Shown: positions 1-8,257 of the stretch, one piece after another
How positions within the stretch are numbered: position 1 is the first letter of the stretch
Layout of the letters: each line of letters starts with the position of its first letter
From: UBA5499 sp002426275
Lineage (GTDB): Bacteria; Bacillota; DTU084
Reading direction: 5' to 3'
Length of the DNA stretch: 34,050 nt
Assembly: GCA_937888735.1 (NCBI GenBank)
Contig: CALASN010000098.1
Span: forward strand, 1-34,050
Position numbers and translations under genes: made by a program
Notes under the pieces: generated by a model
Told to the model about the DNA's origin: nothing
Seen by the model: the letters and a program-made list of their open reading frames with translations, nothing else
The model's database searches: none

Positions 1-1
1 A

Positions 2-436
2 AATTCAACACCTGTCGCCTCTCTAATATTCTTCAACTGTCAAACTTGGGATATTCTTTTCACTTTGTCAATGCATCTCGTCAAAAAAATTTCACTGGTC
101 GATTCCGCTGCAGAAACCTATATCCTAGCGAAAAAGCGGGGCGGACTCAACGGTTACTATTCACAGTTCAAACAGTCCAATTAGAATTTTATTCAAGACA
201 CCATTAACTCCTATGCCCGCCACGTATGGAAAAGTACGGACCTCTGCTTTACATTCTCTCTGAAAGTTCTGGATAAGATGCGCTCTATCCGATACATTGA
301 ACATACGAATAAGTCGAAGTTCATCACGTCGTTTGTCGGCGACCAGGTAGGTATCTGCGAACCCTTTTCCTTTGAGCTCCCAGACGGACGCTCGCCGGAT
401 TATGTCTCAAAGCAGACGTTTACGCATAGGCGATGA
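2..436 (+). pseudogene. Unrecognised reading frame with one internal stop, open at the left edge
   Basis: One frame stays open from the window edge to a TGA at 434-436, broken only by a TAG at 182-184; a possible ATG lies at 71. The later half reads plausibly as protein (for example FVGDQVGICEPFSFELPDG), but I do not recognise the family. The opposite strand also has an open stretch over about 150-400 (containing the phrase KGKGFADTYLVADKRRDE), so even the coding strand is unsure. It lies just beyond the 3' end of the glycosidase locus and could be a decayed gene or mobile-element remnant. No ribosome-binding site supports a start. Confidence 0.2.
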
Positions 437-472
437 CGCCCGCACAAAAAGAAGCCGATCGAGCATAATGAT

Positions 473-493
473 TGAGTTTATAGTATAAACTCA
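473..493. repeat. Perfect palindrome, 10-bp arms around one central base
   Basis: The arms at 473-482 and 484-493 are exact inverted copies around G483. The sequence is AT-rich with TATA steps, and the right arm ends at the A of an ATG (493-495). No T-run follows on either strand, so it does not look like a terminator. A dimeric-repressor operator or the end of a small element would fit, but this is inference. Confidence 0.6.
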
Positions 494-612
494 TGAAAAC
501 AAGAGTAATTTCTTGCTTTCACCGCTCTCACAGAACTTATCCCGCAAAATCCGGCGCCCAGATTTTTAAATTCATCAATAAAGACCATTCGCAAGCTGCA
601 GATCTGCCCTAA
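493..612 (+). CDS. Possible 39-residue ORF next to the palindrome
   Basis: ATG at 493 to TAA at 610-612 encodes a basic peptide starting MKTRVISCFH. No Shine-Dalgarno sequence is evident because the palindrome occupies that position. I recognise no family. An imperfect inverted repeat (AAAATC at 546-551, GATTTT at 561-566) lies inside it, and on the minus strand that repeat could act as a weak terminator for the glycosidase gene ending at 615. The ORF may well be chance. Confidence 0.12.
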   Translation: MKTRVISCFHRSHRTYPAKSGAQIFKFINKDHSQAADLP

Positions 613-614
613 CC

Positions 615-2642
615 TTAGTCCTGATAATTCTCAAAAAGCAAAAGCTGCAGACTATAAGGAGCCATCGAGATAGTTCCATAGTTTTGTCCACTTTCAAAGA
701 AATGAATATTTGTCTGGCTATACGGGCCTGCATCTGAAATCACGCATTTGCTTACGCTTCGCTCCAAAGAACTGCGAATTGTTCGCTGATCGCTTGTGAT
801 GGTCAATCTTACAATTTGCGGCTCCGCATGTTTGTTGACCAAAAGTACTATTCCCCTGGCGCCTTTGCGGGCGACCAGAATTTCTACTTTTTGTTCAGTA
901 TCGTTCACAGGCAAGAGCGCAGCGTTGCGCAGATATTTATTCAGCAAGTAAAGCAGTTCAGCCATAGGACGCGGTTCATTAGCGCCGCTCACTAAGCCAA
1001 ACGTGCCGCCGCCTTTAGAGTGCCACGTCATGGCAAGATCCTGTCCCGCTTTCGCCAGATAAATGAGCACGCTGGCCGCCCACACAGCTCCAATATTGGT
1101 CGCCTGACGAGGATCATGGGGATTCCAGTCATAGTTGATATTGTATTCCGTTAAAGCCAGCTCAAGATCGCGATTAGGAACCAATTCATTGACTAATTGA
1201 CGAATCTGACGGGCATAATCGCCAAAAATGCCTGTTCTTTGCATAATGGTTTCCGTTGGCGTCTCCACAGTGCCTGTGAGATAAATGTGCCAGCTGAGAA
1301 AATCCACATTCTCCTTACAATTCTCCAAAAAATCTCTTAAGATACTCTGCTGGGGCCAGCTTAGCGCCGGCCCTCCAACCTTTACTGCCGGCGTTACTGC
1401 CTTAAGCATCGGGGCGACTAAATTATAAAACTGCCAATAGACCCGCTCTGGATCCATCCCGGAACCATAAATTTCATTGAATATTTCCCAATATGATATG
1501 GGATATCTTTGCTGATTGACTAAATAATCGGCTAACGCAACCAATTTTGCTGCATAAATCTGCCGATGGGTTGGATTTGTCATATCAACCCATGTAGGCG
1601 GTTTGGCAAAACAGAAAAGTATCTTCTGCCCTGATCGATCTTCCCTTTTAAAAGTCCGCTCCATGCTCGTCTGTAATCTAGAAAAATCTCCCGGGGAATT
1701 CTCTGTGGGGAAAATTTCATCTAACAACCCGCTTAAATGAATTCGCACAAGATCCATGTTCATGCTGGCCATAATAGTTTGATACGTTTCATCCTCAAAA
1801 GGATTAGCAACCAATATTTCCTGATCATTCGTGCCAAAAAGCGCCGGGTTAATGCAGTCAAGTTTGGTTGCATTAAAATCAATATCGAATAAATTCAAAT
1901 CGGCCGGCTGAAAAACAGATATTGTGTACATTGCGCTTCCCAGCAATTGCTCGCCGTCATAAACGTTGACTGGAATCTCGTGTTCGCCGATATCGGCTAT
2001 GCTGGTTTGCCAGGTGAACTCTCCAGGCTCTGGCAAAGGCAAAGCAGGACGAGGCGTATATTCGGAGTCTGTGGTGAGGAGAACGGCATCCAAATAACCT
2101 TTCTCGTAGCCGCTTGCCAATGTGCCCACCATGAGCCCATAACCATTATTCAATTCGCTAGGCGCGTAAGGTCCGAACCTACGCCATTCATACAGAGTTT
2201 TTCCTTTGGCCCAATGCCATGCCAGTTCGTTATTATTGGCATCTTTCAGACAAAAATCCGCAGCTCGGCCGCGGTACCAAATATAGATTGCCGGCTCATA
2301 TGAAGGAAGCGTTCCCTTGCATACCTGAGCGTACCTTCCGCCTGCCCTTGCTCTTCCTCCGGAAGCGGCGGCATCATCAGTAATGACCCCATTCCCTTGA
2401 CTATCCTCTGCCTCAATAACCATGAACTTTTGTTCCCGTTCTCCAAACTGATAGCGCAGCCAGGGATCGCTAACGTCACTCACTTGTACTTTTACCTGCA
2501 CCGTTTCCCCGGCCAATACACTACCCGGACCAGATACTATAATCTGTCCCCTTGCTGTTTCCGTCATCCAAAAGTCCATTAAAAGCATCAGACTACAGAG
2601 GACATAAACTGCAAGCATTGGAAATGCGCGTTTCCTTTTCAT
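615..2642 (-). CDS. Secreted GH39-like (clan GH-A) glycosidase with one N-terminal lectin-like module
   Basis: Predicted exported glycoside hydrolase of 675 residues. An N-terminal signal peptide (basic MKRKR, then a hydrophobic stretch) precedes a module of about 210 residues (roughly 33-245) containing YIWYRGRAADFCLKD and YLDAVLLTTDSEYTP, the same unit repeated five times in the protein encoded at 11498-15931. The catalytic domain (about 250-672) has the clan A pattern: WEIFNE with likely acid/base E390, GGPAL and FLSWHIY in the barrel, and LTEYN with likely nucleophile E499; a C-terminal beta part follows. GH39 is the closest family I recognise, but the substrate is not readable. ATG at 2642 is preferred because AAGGAG lies about 9 nt upstream. 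It is the last gene of the locus and a paralogue of the enzyme at 16020-18656, which has FNEP where this has FNEI. Confidence 0.8.
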   Translation of the reverse strand: MKRKRAFPMLAVYVLCSLMLLMDFWMTETARGQIIVSGPGSVLAGETVQVKVQVSDVSDPWLRYQFGEREQKFMVIEAEDSQGNGVITDDAAASGGRARAGGRYAQVCKGTLPSYEPAIYIWYRGRAADFCLKDANNNELAWHWAKGKTLYEWRRFGPYAPSELNNGYGLMVGTLASGYEKGYLDAVLLTTDSEYTPRPALPLPEPGEFTWQTSIADIGEHEIPVNVYDGEQLLGSAMYTISVFQPADLNLFDIDFNATKLDCINPALFGTNDQEILVANPFEDETYQTIMASMNMDLVRIHLSGLLDEIFPTENSPGDFSRLQTSMERTFKREDRSGQKILFCFAKPPTWVDMTNPTHRQIYAAKLVALADYLVNQQRYPISYWEIFNEIYGSGMDPERVYWQFYNLVAPMLKAVTPAVKVGGPALSWPQQSILRDFLENCKENVDFLSWHIYLTGTVETPTETIMQRTGIFGDYARQIRQLVNELVPNRDLELALTEYNINYDWNPHDPRQATNIGAVWAASVLIYLAKAGQDLAMTWHSKGGGTFGLVSGANEPRPMAELLYLLNKYLRNAALLPVNDTEQKVEILVARKGARGIVLLVNKHAEPQIVRLTITSDQRTIRSSLERSVSKCVISDAGPYSQTNIHFFESGQNYGTISMAPYSLQLLLFENYQD

Positions 2643-2829
2643 TCTCTTCAACTCCTTCCCTTGCAGAAAAAGCCTCCGGCAGTCTTTTCGGGTAACAATA
2701 GGCTAAACTTTCCAAGCGGCGCAATTGACAAATAATAAGCCCTGTGCGACTTCAGAATCTCCTTATTAAAGCCATCTATAGTGACCACAGTACCGCAGCA
2801 TATCCAGGATCAAAAAACCGGAATGCCGC

Positions 2830-5163
2830 CTAAAAGCGGAATGCATATTCCAAGCGAAAATGATTGGTGTATTGCGTGCTACGATAAGTTTTCCATAGCT
2901 TGGATACATACCAATAATTCCATTCATCCCATGTTCCGCCGGTGAGGGGATGAATCCGCTGTGTGAGATAACGATCAATATCCCCCGCCCATAAGCGCTC
3001 CCAATCCCAATAACCGTAGTACAAGTTAAAGGAGCCGCTTCCGGCTAAAATGCGGAATCTAGCTGATGTTACAAACAGAGGAGCTGTGTTTTCATCCCCA
3101 AAAAACTGAGTTGTGCGCAAGGTGAGACTTGTGGTTTTGCTACCGCCGAAATCATAGCGAAGAGAATTATCTAGCGCCGGGATACAATAGCCGGTGGGAA
3201 AATTCAGCTCCTTAGGACCGGAAACTACAATCAGCGATATGTTTTGATTAAGTGCATTCTTAAACCAAGGGATCGTTGCTTTTCCGTACCCTATGGCGCT
3301 CAAGCCGCTTGGCACATTTAACAAATCAGTCTGCAATAACCACAAATGTCCCCCTAGCGTACAATTGACGTTAAGCGTGCCCAGGCTCAGCGCTTTGGAC
3401 TGCTGATATTTCAGATCGCTTTGGAAATATCGATATTGTGTTGCTAAAATCCGATCTCCGTCGATAGCGGACATGTAGCCGAAATCATAATTACCCTGTC
3501 GCCAATCCACACCTGCGCTTAACCGAATGCGGCTTGAGAGTCTCCCGTCAAAGGTGCTTGTGAACCGATAGCTATATCCGTCGCGCTCCGGTCCGTCCCA
3601 CAAAGCGCGGCGACGCAGTTCAAGCGTATTTATCAAACTATTGTTGGCTCCCACTGCCCGCTGCCAGTTTAACTTTGCGGCTTGCAGAGAATCTGGCACC
3701 TGTTCTCTATGCATAGCCAGATAGTTTCTGTTTACCAGTGCGAGCGCGAAAAGATCCCGCTGTCTGCTTGCCTCAAGGGTTAAATCTATTTGTTGATAAT
3801 CTTTGGAAGTAACAAGTCCCCAACTTTGATCCCAATCGGCGACTCTCCGCTGCGGATCCAACCAGCTATTTCCCAGGAAAGCCGCCCTGATAGTGGCCGG
3901 CATCCCCAGCAATGTGCCGGGCAGACTCAGGTTCAGTGTCAGGCGGCGCATGCCGAGATATTGACTTACATCGCTGAGGGAGGTCTCAACCTGCTGTTGC
4001 GGATAAAGCGCCTGCCGCCCTGGCATTTTATAACCGTACGACTGTCCATAGGCGCTCTCTGTACTCCGAGCCAACACCCACTGATAATCCGGCCCCACCT
4101 GCAAGATTCTTCCCTGTACTTCTACAGGTCCGATTGCAGCCTTGGCAACGTCCACTGAAAAGGCGCCGTCTTTTAGCGTACCTAAGTTAACCCTTCCTCC
4201 TTGCGCCGGATCCGTGAGCTCAAGCCACCACTTGCCTTGACTTAGGGCGGCGGCCAAAGTGAGATCGCCCCAGTACAGCTGCCTTTGCCAATTAACTTCC
4301 ACAGCGTCTTTCCGATAAGCCAAACGAGCTGTTTGGCCATTATAGCTAGAAACTGTCTGGGTAGAGGCGCTGTCTTCATTCAACATGAAATCCGGATTGC
4401 TCATGTACTTACTGCCGACAAAGAGCCCGAAAACATCTTCGCCCAAAAGAGGCTCTCCACCTTGGATCCCAAATGTAAAATAAGTGGGATATTGTTCCCA
4501 GGCGCCCTTGTACTCGCCAACTGTCGGGCCGTCTGCCCTGGCGCCTGTTCGCAAATTGGCCACTTGCTCCGGGATGGTATCCTGATAGAAGGTGATAGGT
4601 TTAATAGCCAGCCACTTTCTGGTTTGAAAAATATTCAGCGCATATTCCTCAGCCGGGCCCAATGTGCCGGTAAGATTGAATCCCCAGCTACCATCATAGC
4701 GGGTGGTTTCATTGTATTTTTTAAAATTGCCTAAAATTCCCATAGGTTTGAACATAATGTTTTGAGCTAATGTCGCCTGATAAGCACCGCCATTTTTAAC
4801 CTTAAGGATCGGATAAGCATAATCATTCACGGCTATGTCCAGCCGGTGCGTTAAGCTTTGCGTTGCGGAATCCTCTACCGCTGAAAAGACAAGATCCACC
4901 GGTAGACGAAAATATACGTTATCGCTTGGCTTGCCGCCGACGGCCAACAGCTCGAAGCGGTTGCTCCAAACCGAAGCCGTTCCGCCATAAAGTCTGCCAA
5001 CCCAAGGATAGTTCACTTCTTCCGCAGGCGCATGTAACGATGGATCGCTGACGATATTACTTCTGATGGCGCCTGTGAGCTCAATATCGGCAGCGCTTCC
5101 AGCCCCAAAACAAGTGAACAGAAACAGCGCGTAGACGATCACCTTTATATGTTTGCTCGGCAT
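2830..5163 (-). CDS. Large predicted outer-membrane beta-barrel protein (777 aa)
   Basis: A signal peptide (MPSKHIKVIVYALFLFTCFG, then AGSAA) is followed by about 750 residues rich in alternating polar and hydrophobic strands with many Trp and Tyr, ending in LEYAFRF. A terminal Phe on a final strand is the usual outer-membrane barrel signal. I recognise no named family; there is no TonB box or plug domain. It resembles the 769-residue barrel at 8258-10567: both carry a WLDP stretch in mid-protein and a related segment (GVDWRQGNYDFGYMSAIDGD here). The start at 5163 has GAGGAGG just upstream. Lying between a GH106-like gene and a secreted glycosidase gene, it is probably a glycan porin or surface assembly partner; that role is inference. 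Confidence 0.65.
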   Translation of the reverse strand: MPSKHIKVIVYALFLFTCFGAGSAADIELTGAIRSNIVSDPSLHAPAEEVNYPWVGRLYGGTASVWSNRFELLAVGGKPSDNVYFRLPVDLVFSAVEDSATQSLTHRLDIAVNDYAYPILKVKNGGAYQATLAQNIMFKPMGILGNFKKYNETTRYDGSWGFNLTGTLGPAEEYALNIFQTRKWLAIKPITFYQDTIPEQVANLRTGARADGPTVGEYKGAWEQYPTYFTFGIQGGEPLLGEDVFGLFVGSKYMSNPDFMLNEDSASTQTVSSYNGQTARLAYRKDAVEVNWQRQLYWGDLTLAAALSQGKWWLELTDPAQGGRVNLGTLKDGAFSVDVAKAAIGPVEVQGRILQVGPDYQWVLARSTESAYGQSYGYKMPGRQALYPQQQVETSLSDVSQYLGMRRLTLNLSLPGTLLGMPATIRAAFLGNSWLDPQRRVADWDQSWGLVTSKDYQQIDLTLEASRQRDLFALALVNRNYLAMHREQVPDSLQAAKLNWQRAVGANNSLINTLELRRRALWDGPERDGYSYRFTSTFDGRLSSRIRLSAGVDWRQGNYDFGYMSAIDGDRILATQYRYFQSDLKYQQSKALSLGTLNVNCTLGGHLWLLQTDLLNVPSGLSAIGYGKATIPWFKNALNQNISLIVVSGPKELNFPTGYCIPALDNSLRYDFGGSKTTSLTLRTTQFFGDENTAPLFVTSARFRILAGSGSFNLYYGYWDWERLWAGDIDRYLTQRIHPLTGGTWDEWNYWYVSKLWKTYRSTQYTNHFRLEYAFRF

Positions 5164-5250
5164 TTTTCCTCCTCCTCGTGAGCCATTTTAAGCGAGTCCG
5201 CGGATATATCATGCTCTGAAGGCAACATGCAATTTTGACGCCGCTCGCAA

Positions 5251-8229
5251 TTATTTCCGCGTGGAAATGGTAGCTTTGTTCAAACCGAACGGCCACAAGA
5301 CGTAATCGTCAGTCCAATCGCTTTTCACGGTACGGAAAGAATGCGCGCGGGTCCAGGACGTATGCCGCCGCCTTCTGTGAAGCGGCCCCAACATGTTACG
5401 GGGACTTGCGAAAAGCTCAAGCTGGATTTGGTTTTCACCCTCAAGCAAATGCCGCGAGAGCTCCAACGGCGACGCTTGCCGCCACGGTAGTTTGCCTGCT
5501 TTCTTACCATTAACGCTCACGTCGGCTGTGACGGCGTCCGCCTCCACAGCCAGGAACGCGCGCTGGCCCCGATAAACGTATGTGGTCTGATAGAGCATGC
5601 TGCCTGGATAGAAAGGATACCCTTGCAGGCACCAATCGCCGTAACGCAGAGTTTCAGGCTCCGCCGTGATGCTATTGTTTCTGTGATCCACTCCGAAATC
5701 GCCGGCTAAGAAGCAGTCCTCCAGCTCCATCCAGTTATAGTACCTGCACTTCAAAAGCAGCTGGTTTTCGCCAAGCCTGACCCCTGGCAGCGAAATCCTT
5801 TTCATTGCTTTATCCAGCAGCCAGCCTTCCGGTTCGCCTGCCTGCCGTCCATTGAGAGAAACTTGGAAGTCTCCACACTCCAAGATAAGCTCCAAGTTTT
5901 CCGGCAGCTTCGCAACTGTAAACTTAAAGAGAAGCTCAAGCTTGGCGCCGTCTTGGGGATGAGGCTCTCTAACCCACAGATAACGCTGCTGGATACCGTT
6001 AACGTGCACTTGTCTCATTCCCAGACGTTCTCTTAGCTGATATTGAGCCTGCCAGAGGGGCTTGAACTCAGACCAGGTTTCTCTTTCAAACCGCCAGGCG
6101 CAGACATCAAGGGGTAAAATATTAGGCATGGTACGCTGCCGAGACCACAAAGGACCCAGTTCATATGATTCAACGCTCTGCCTCTGCTCCGGCTTTACTG
6201 GTTCCGGAGCAGAGTTCAGCTCCACCACATAGAGCTTAGACGCTGCTGGGGCGAACTCCGCGTGAAAAGCGATTCGGCCTAGAGTTTTGCATGCCACGGG
6301 CTGAATTTCTCCTGTAAGGGCGTCAAACTCATTTACTTTTCCCTCCGCAGGCAGCTGGATCTCCACCTGCCAGGCCCGCTGCCGATCGTTATTGACCAAA
6401 AAATAAATCGCTTTGTCCTCAAGCTGCCGTTCCATACAGAGGATGCTGCCCACGGGCAGACCTAATTTGTCGGCGATCTTAACCCGCGCGGGCAACAGCT
6501 CCTCAAGCTTGACAAAAAGCTCCGCTTGAGTTTCCGCGCGGAAAACTCCGGCTTGCCGCCAAAGCGCAGCTAGCTTAGGATCCGGCCTGGCTTCCACCTG
6601 CCCTGGAGCATCTCCCAGGATCAACATTTTTCCGCCATTCCGGAGGAATTCCGCGAGCAAGGAAACCGTAGAGGCCAAAAGGGTCGCGCAGCGCGGAATT
6701 AAAACCGCTTTATAGCCCGTCTCTCCCACCTGCAGGACCTCGTCCTTAACTTTACCGAAATCCGCAAGCACAAGCTCATCGCCAAAGTCAAAATCGCATT
6801 TTCGCGCCAGGAGCTGTTGCGCCAAATCATTGAGCTTCTTCCCAAAAGCGTTGATTTCTTGCAGATTCTGATCATAGAGCCGCGACCAGGCCGTGGTCTG
6901 GGGATGAAGCACCAATAGTTCCCTGACCGGCTTGCCCTGGGTGAGAACTGCGGATAGCCTGGCGAAGTAATCTTCAACCACCTTATTTTCCCTCCACCAG
7001 GTCGTATGATAATTAAAGCTGCCCGGGAAATCGCGTTTGCGGCACCCACGCAGAGAATAAAGAGTCAGATGCTGGCAGCGCAGGTTAACTCCCATCACAT
7101 ATTGCCAGTCTCCAATCCACTTCTGCCCTTCAAAGGTAAATTCCCAGCCTGTGCAGCCATATGTCTCGGTTAATACCCGTTTTTTCCCCAGCTGGTTGGC
7201 CACAGAGGTACACTGCTTGACAGTGAGATATTGAGTTGTCTCTTCCGTCAACAGATCAATACCCGGCAGCTGCTGTTGGCAATAATGCGGCATGACGGCC
7301 CCCCCTCCCCAGATGGCGCCGCCCAAGTTATCTTCGCTTAAGTAATGGCCTGTGAAAGCGATCCCATGCGTTTGGCACCATTCTCCAAGCTGACGACTGT
7401 ACGCGGAGACAAAACGCTCGGTGATGGTATACCAAAAATCATGCCGCGTTTTAAGGGAAGCCTCTCCGTCTAAAAACAAATAAGGCGCTACGCTGAAAAA
7501 ATCATACCCTCGCCTCTGGCGGAAATACTCGGCGAAACCCGCAGTCCAGGGCAGAAAGCGCCTGCCGGACTTCACAGCTGCAATGCCGCAGATGCTCGGC
7601 TCGTCCGTGAAAATTCCGGGGACGGTAGTGCCGAAATCTTTGCCGACCCTGTTGAAATAAGCCTCGTGTGTGATCTCAATGAAAGCCCGTACAGCTTCGG
7701 GATTTAAAATATCGGCAGGCGCTTGATCGTTGTACCATGGATCTTTTTCCGCCAGCTCCTGCCGAAAGAGAAGATACTGCTCTTTCTCCTGCAAAGGACC
7801 TTTCCCTCCGCGCAGGGAGATGAGCTTATTCCCGCTGACTTTTCCCCGCAACACCGCTAACATTTCCTCTTGCGGCAAAGTAGAGCTGAGCTCTATTGTA
7901 AGCGCCTTGAGACGAAAAGCATCTCCTCTTTTGGTAACCAGTCCTCCGGCTGCGCCGCTGGGCCAGCGATCTTCGTCATAAAGCCAAGCTGCCATTCCCT
8001 CTTGCCTGGCAGTCTCAACGGCCGTCTTTATACAGCGCATCCATTCGTCGCCAAGATATTCTGTTTCCAACCCGTCTCTGGAATGCATGAAAAAGCCGCC
8101 CATGCCTTGTTCTTTCATCTGCTTCACCTGCCAGGCGATTTCCGCAGAATCCAGTTTATCGTTCCAAGACCAAAACGGAACACTGCGAAATTCAGCAGAC
8201 GGATTGGAAAAAAGCGTTCGCAAATTCAC
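5251..8229 (-). CDS. GH106-like glycoside hydrolase (alpha-L-rhamnosidase type), probably cytoplasmic
   Basis: The 992-residue protein opens with the characteristic start of the GH106 (Glyco_hydro_106) group: an F-x-x-P-S-A-E-F stretch, PFWSWND, then GMGGFFMHSRDGLETEYLG and a barrel strand WLYDEDRWPSG. The C-terminal quarter has beta-sandwich, GH2-like sugar-binding stretches such as VSVNGKKAGKLPW. Known GH106 enzymes remove alpha-L-rhamnose from pectic rhamnogalacturonan; the specificity here is inferred by family only. I chose GTG at 8229 because GGAGGAG sits 6 nt upstream; a longer reading to 8316 would overlap the preceding gene and has no ribosome-binding site. From this start there is no signal peptide, so it likely acts on imported oligosaccharides, unlike the secreted glycosidases of the locus. 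Confidence 0.8.
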   Translation of the reverse strand: MNLRTLFSNPSAEFRSVPFWSWNDKLDSAEIAWQVKQMKEQGMGGFFMHSRDGLETEYLGDEWMRCIKTAVETARQEGMAAWLYDEDRWPSGAAGGLVTKRGDAFRLKALTIELSSTLPQEEMLAVLRGKVSGNKLISLRGGKGPLQEKEQYLLFRQELAEKDPWYNDQAPADILNPEAVRAFIEITHEAYFNRVGKDFGTTVPGIFTDEPSICGIAAVKSGRRFLPWTAGFAEYFRQRRGYDFFSVAPYLFLDGEASLKTRHDFWYTITERFVSAYSRQLGEWCQTHGIAFTGHYLSEDNLGGAIWGGGAVMPHYCQQQLPGIDLLTEETTQYLTVKQCTSVANQLGKKRVLTETYGCTGWEFTFEGQKWIGDWQYVMGVNLRCQHLTLYSLRGCRKRDFPGSFNYHTTWWRENKVVEDYFARLSAVLTQGKPVRELLVLHPQTTAWSRLYDQNLQEINAFGKKLNDLAQQLLARKCDFDFGDELVLADFGKVKDEVLQVGETGYKAVLIPRCATLLASTVSLLAEFLRNGGKMLILGDAPGQVEARPDPKLAALWRQAGVFRAETQAELFVKLEELLPARVKIADKLGLPVGSILCMERQLEDKAIYFLVNNDRQRAWQVEIQLPAEGKVNEFDALTGEIQPVACKTLGRIAFHAEFAPAASKLYVVELNSAPEPVKPEQRQSVESYELGPLWSRQRTMPNILPLDVCAWRFERETWSEFKPLWQAQYQLRERLGMRQVHVNGIQQRYLWVREPHPQDGAKLELLFKFTVAKLPENLELILECGDFQVSLNGRQAGEPEGWLLDKAMKRISLPGVRLGENQLLLKCRYYNWMELEDCFLAGDFGVDHRNNSITAEPETLRYGDWCLQGYPFYPGSMLYQTTYVYRGQRAFLAVEADAVTADVSVNGKKAGKLPWRQASPLELSRHLLEGENQIQLELFASPRNMLGPLHRRRRHTSWTRAHSFRTVKSDWTDDYVLWPFGLNKATISTRK

Positions 8230-8257
8230 ACTATCTCCTCCATCTAAGCAGCTGTTT

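Noticed and set aside
2652..2829. Terminator between the 777-residue barrel and the last glycosidase genes
   Set aside because: Only a 3-4 bp stem before a short T-run was found, too weak to call.
2766..2978. Small minus-strand ORF overlapping the end of the 777-residue barrel gene
   Set aside because: It is a different frame within the barrel C-terminus, with no ribosome-binding site or family signal.
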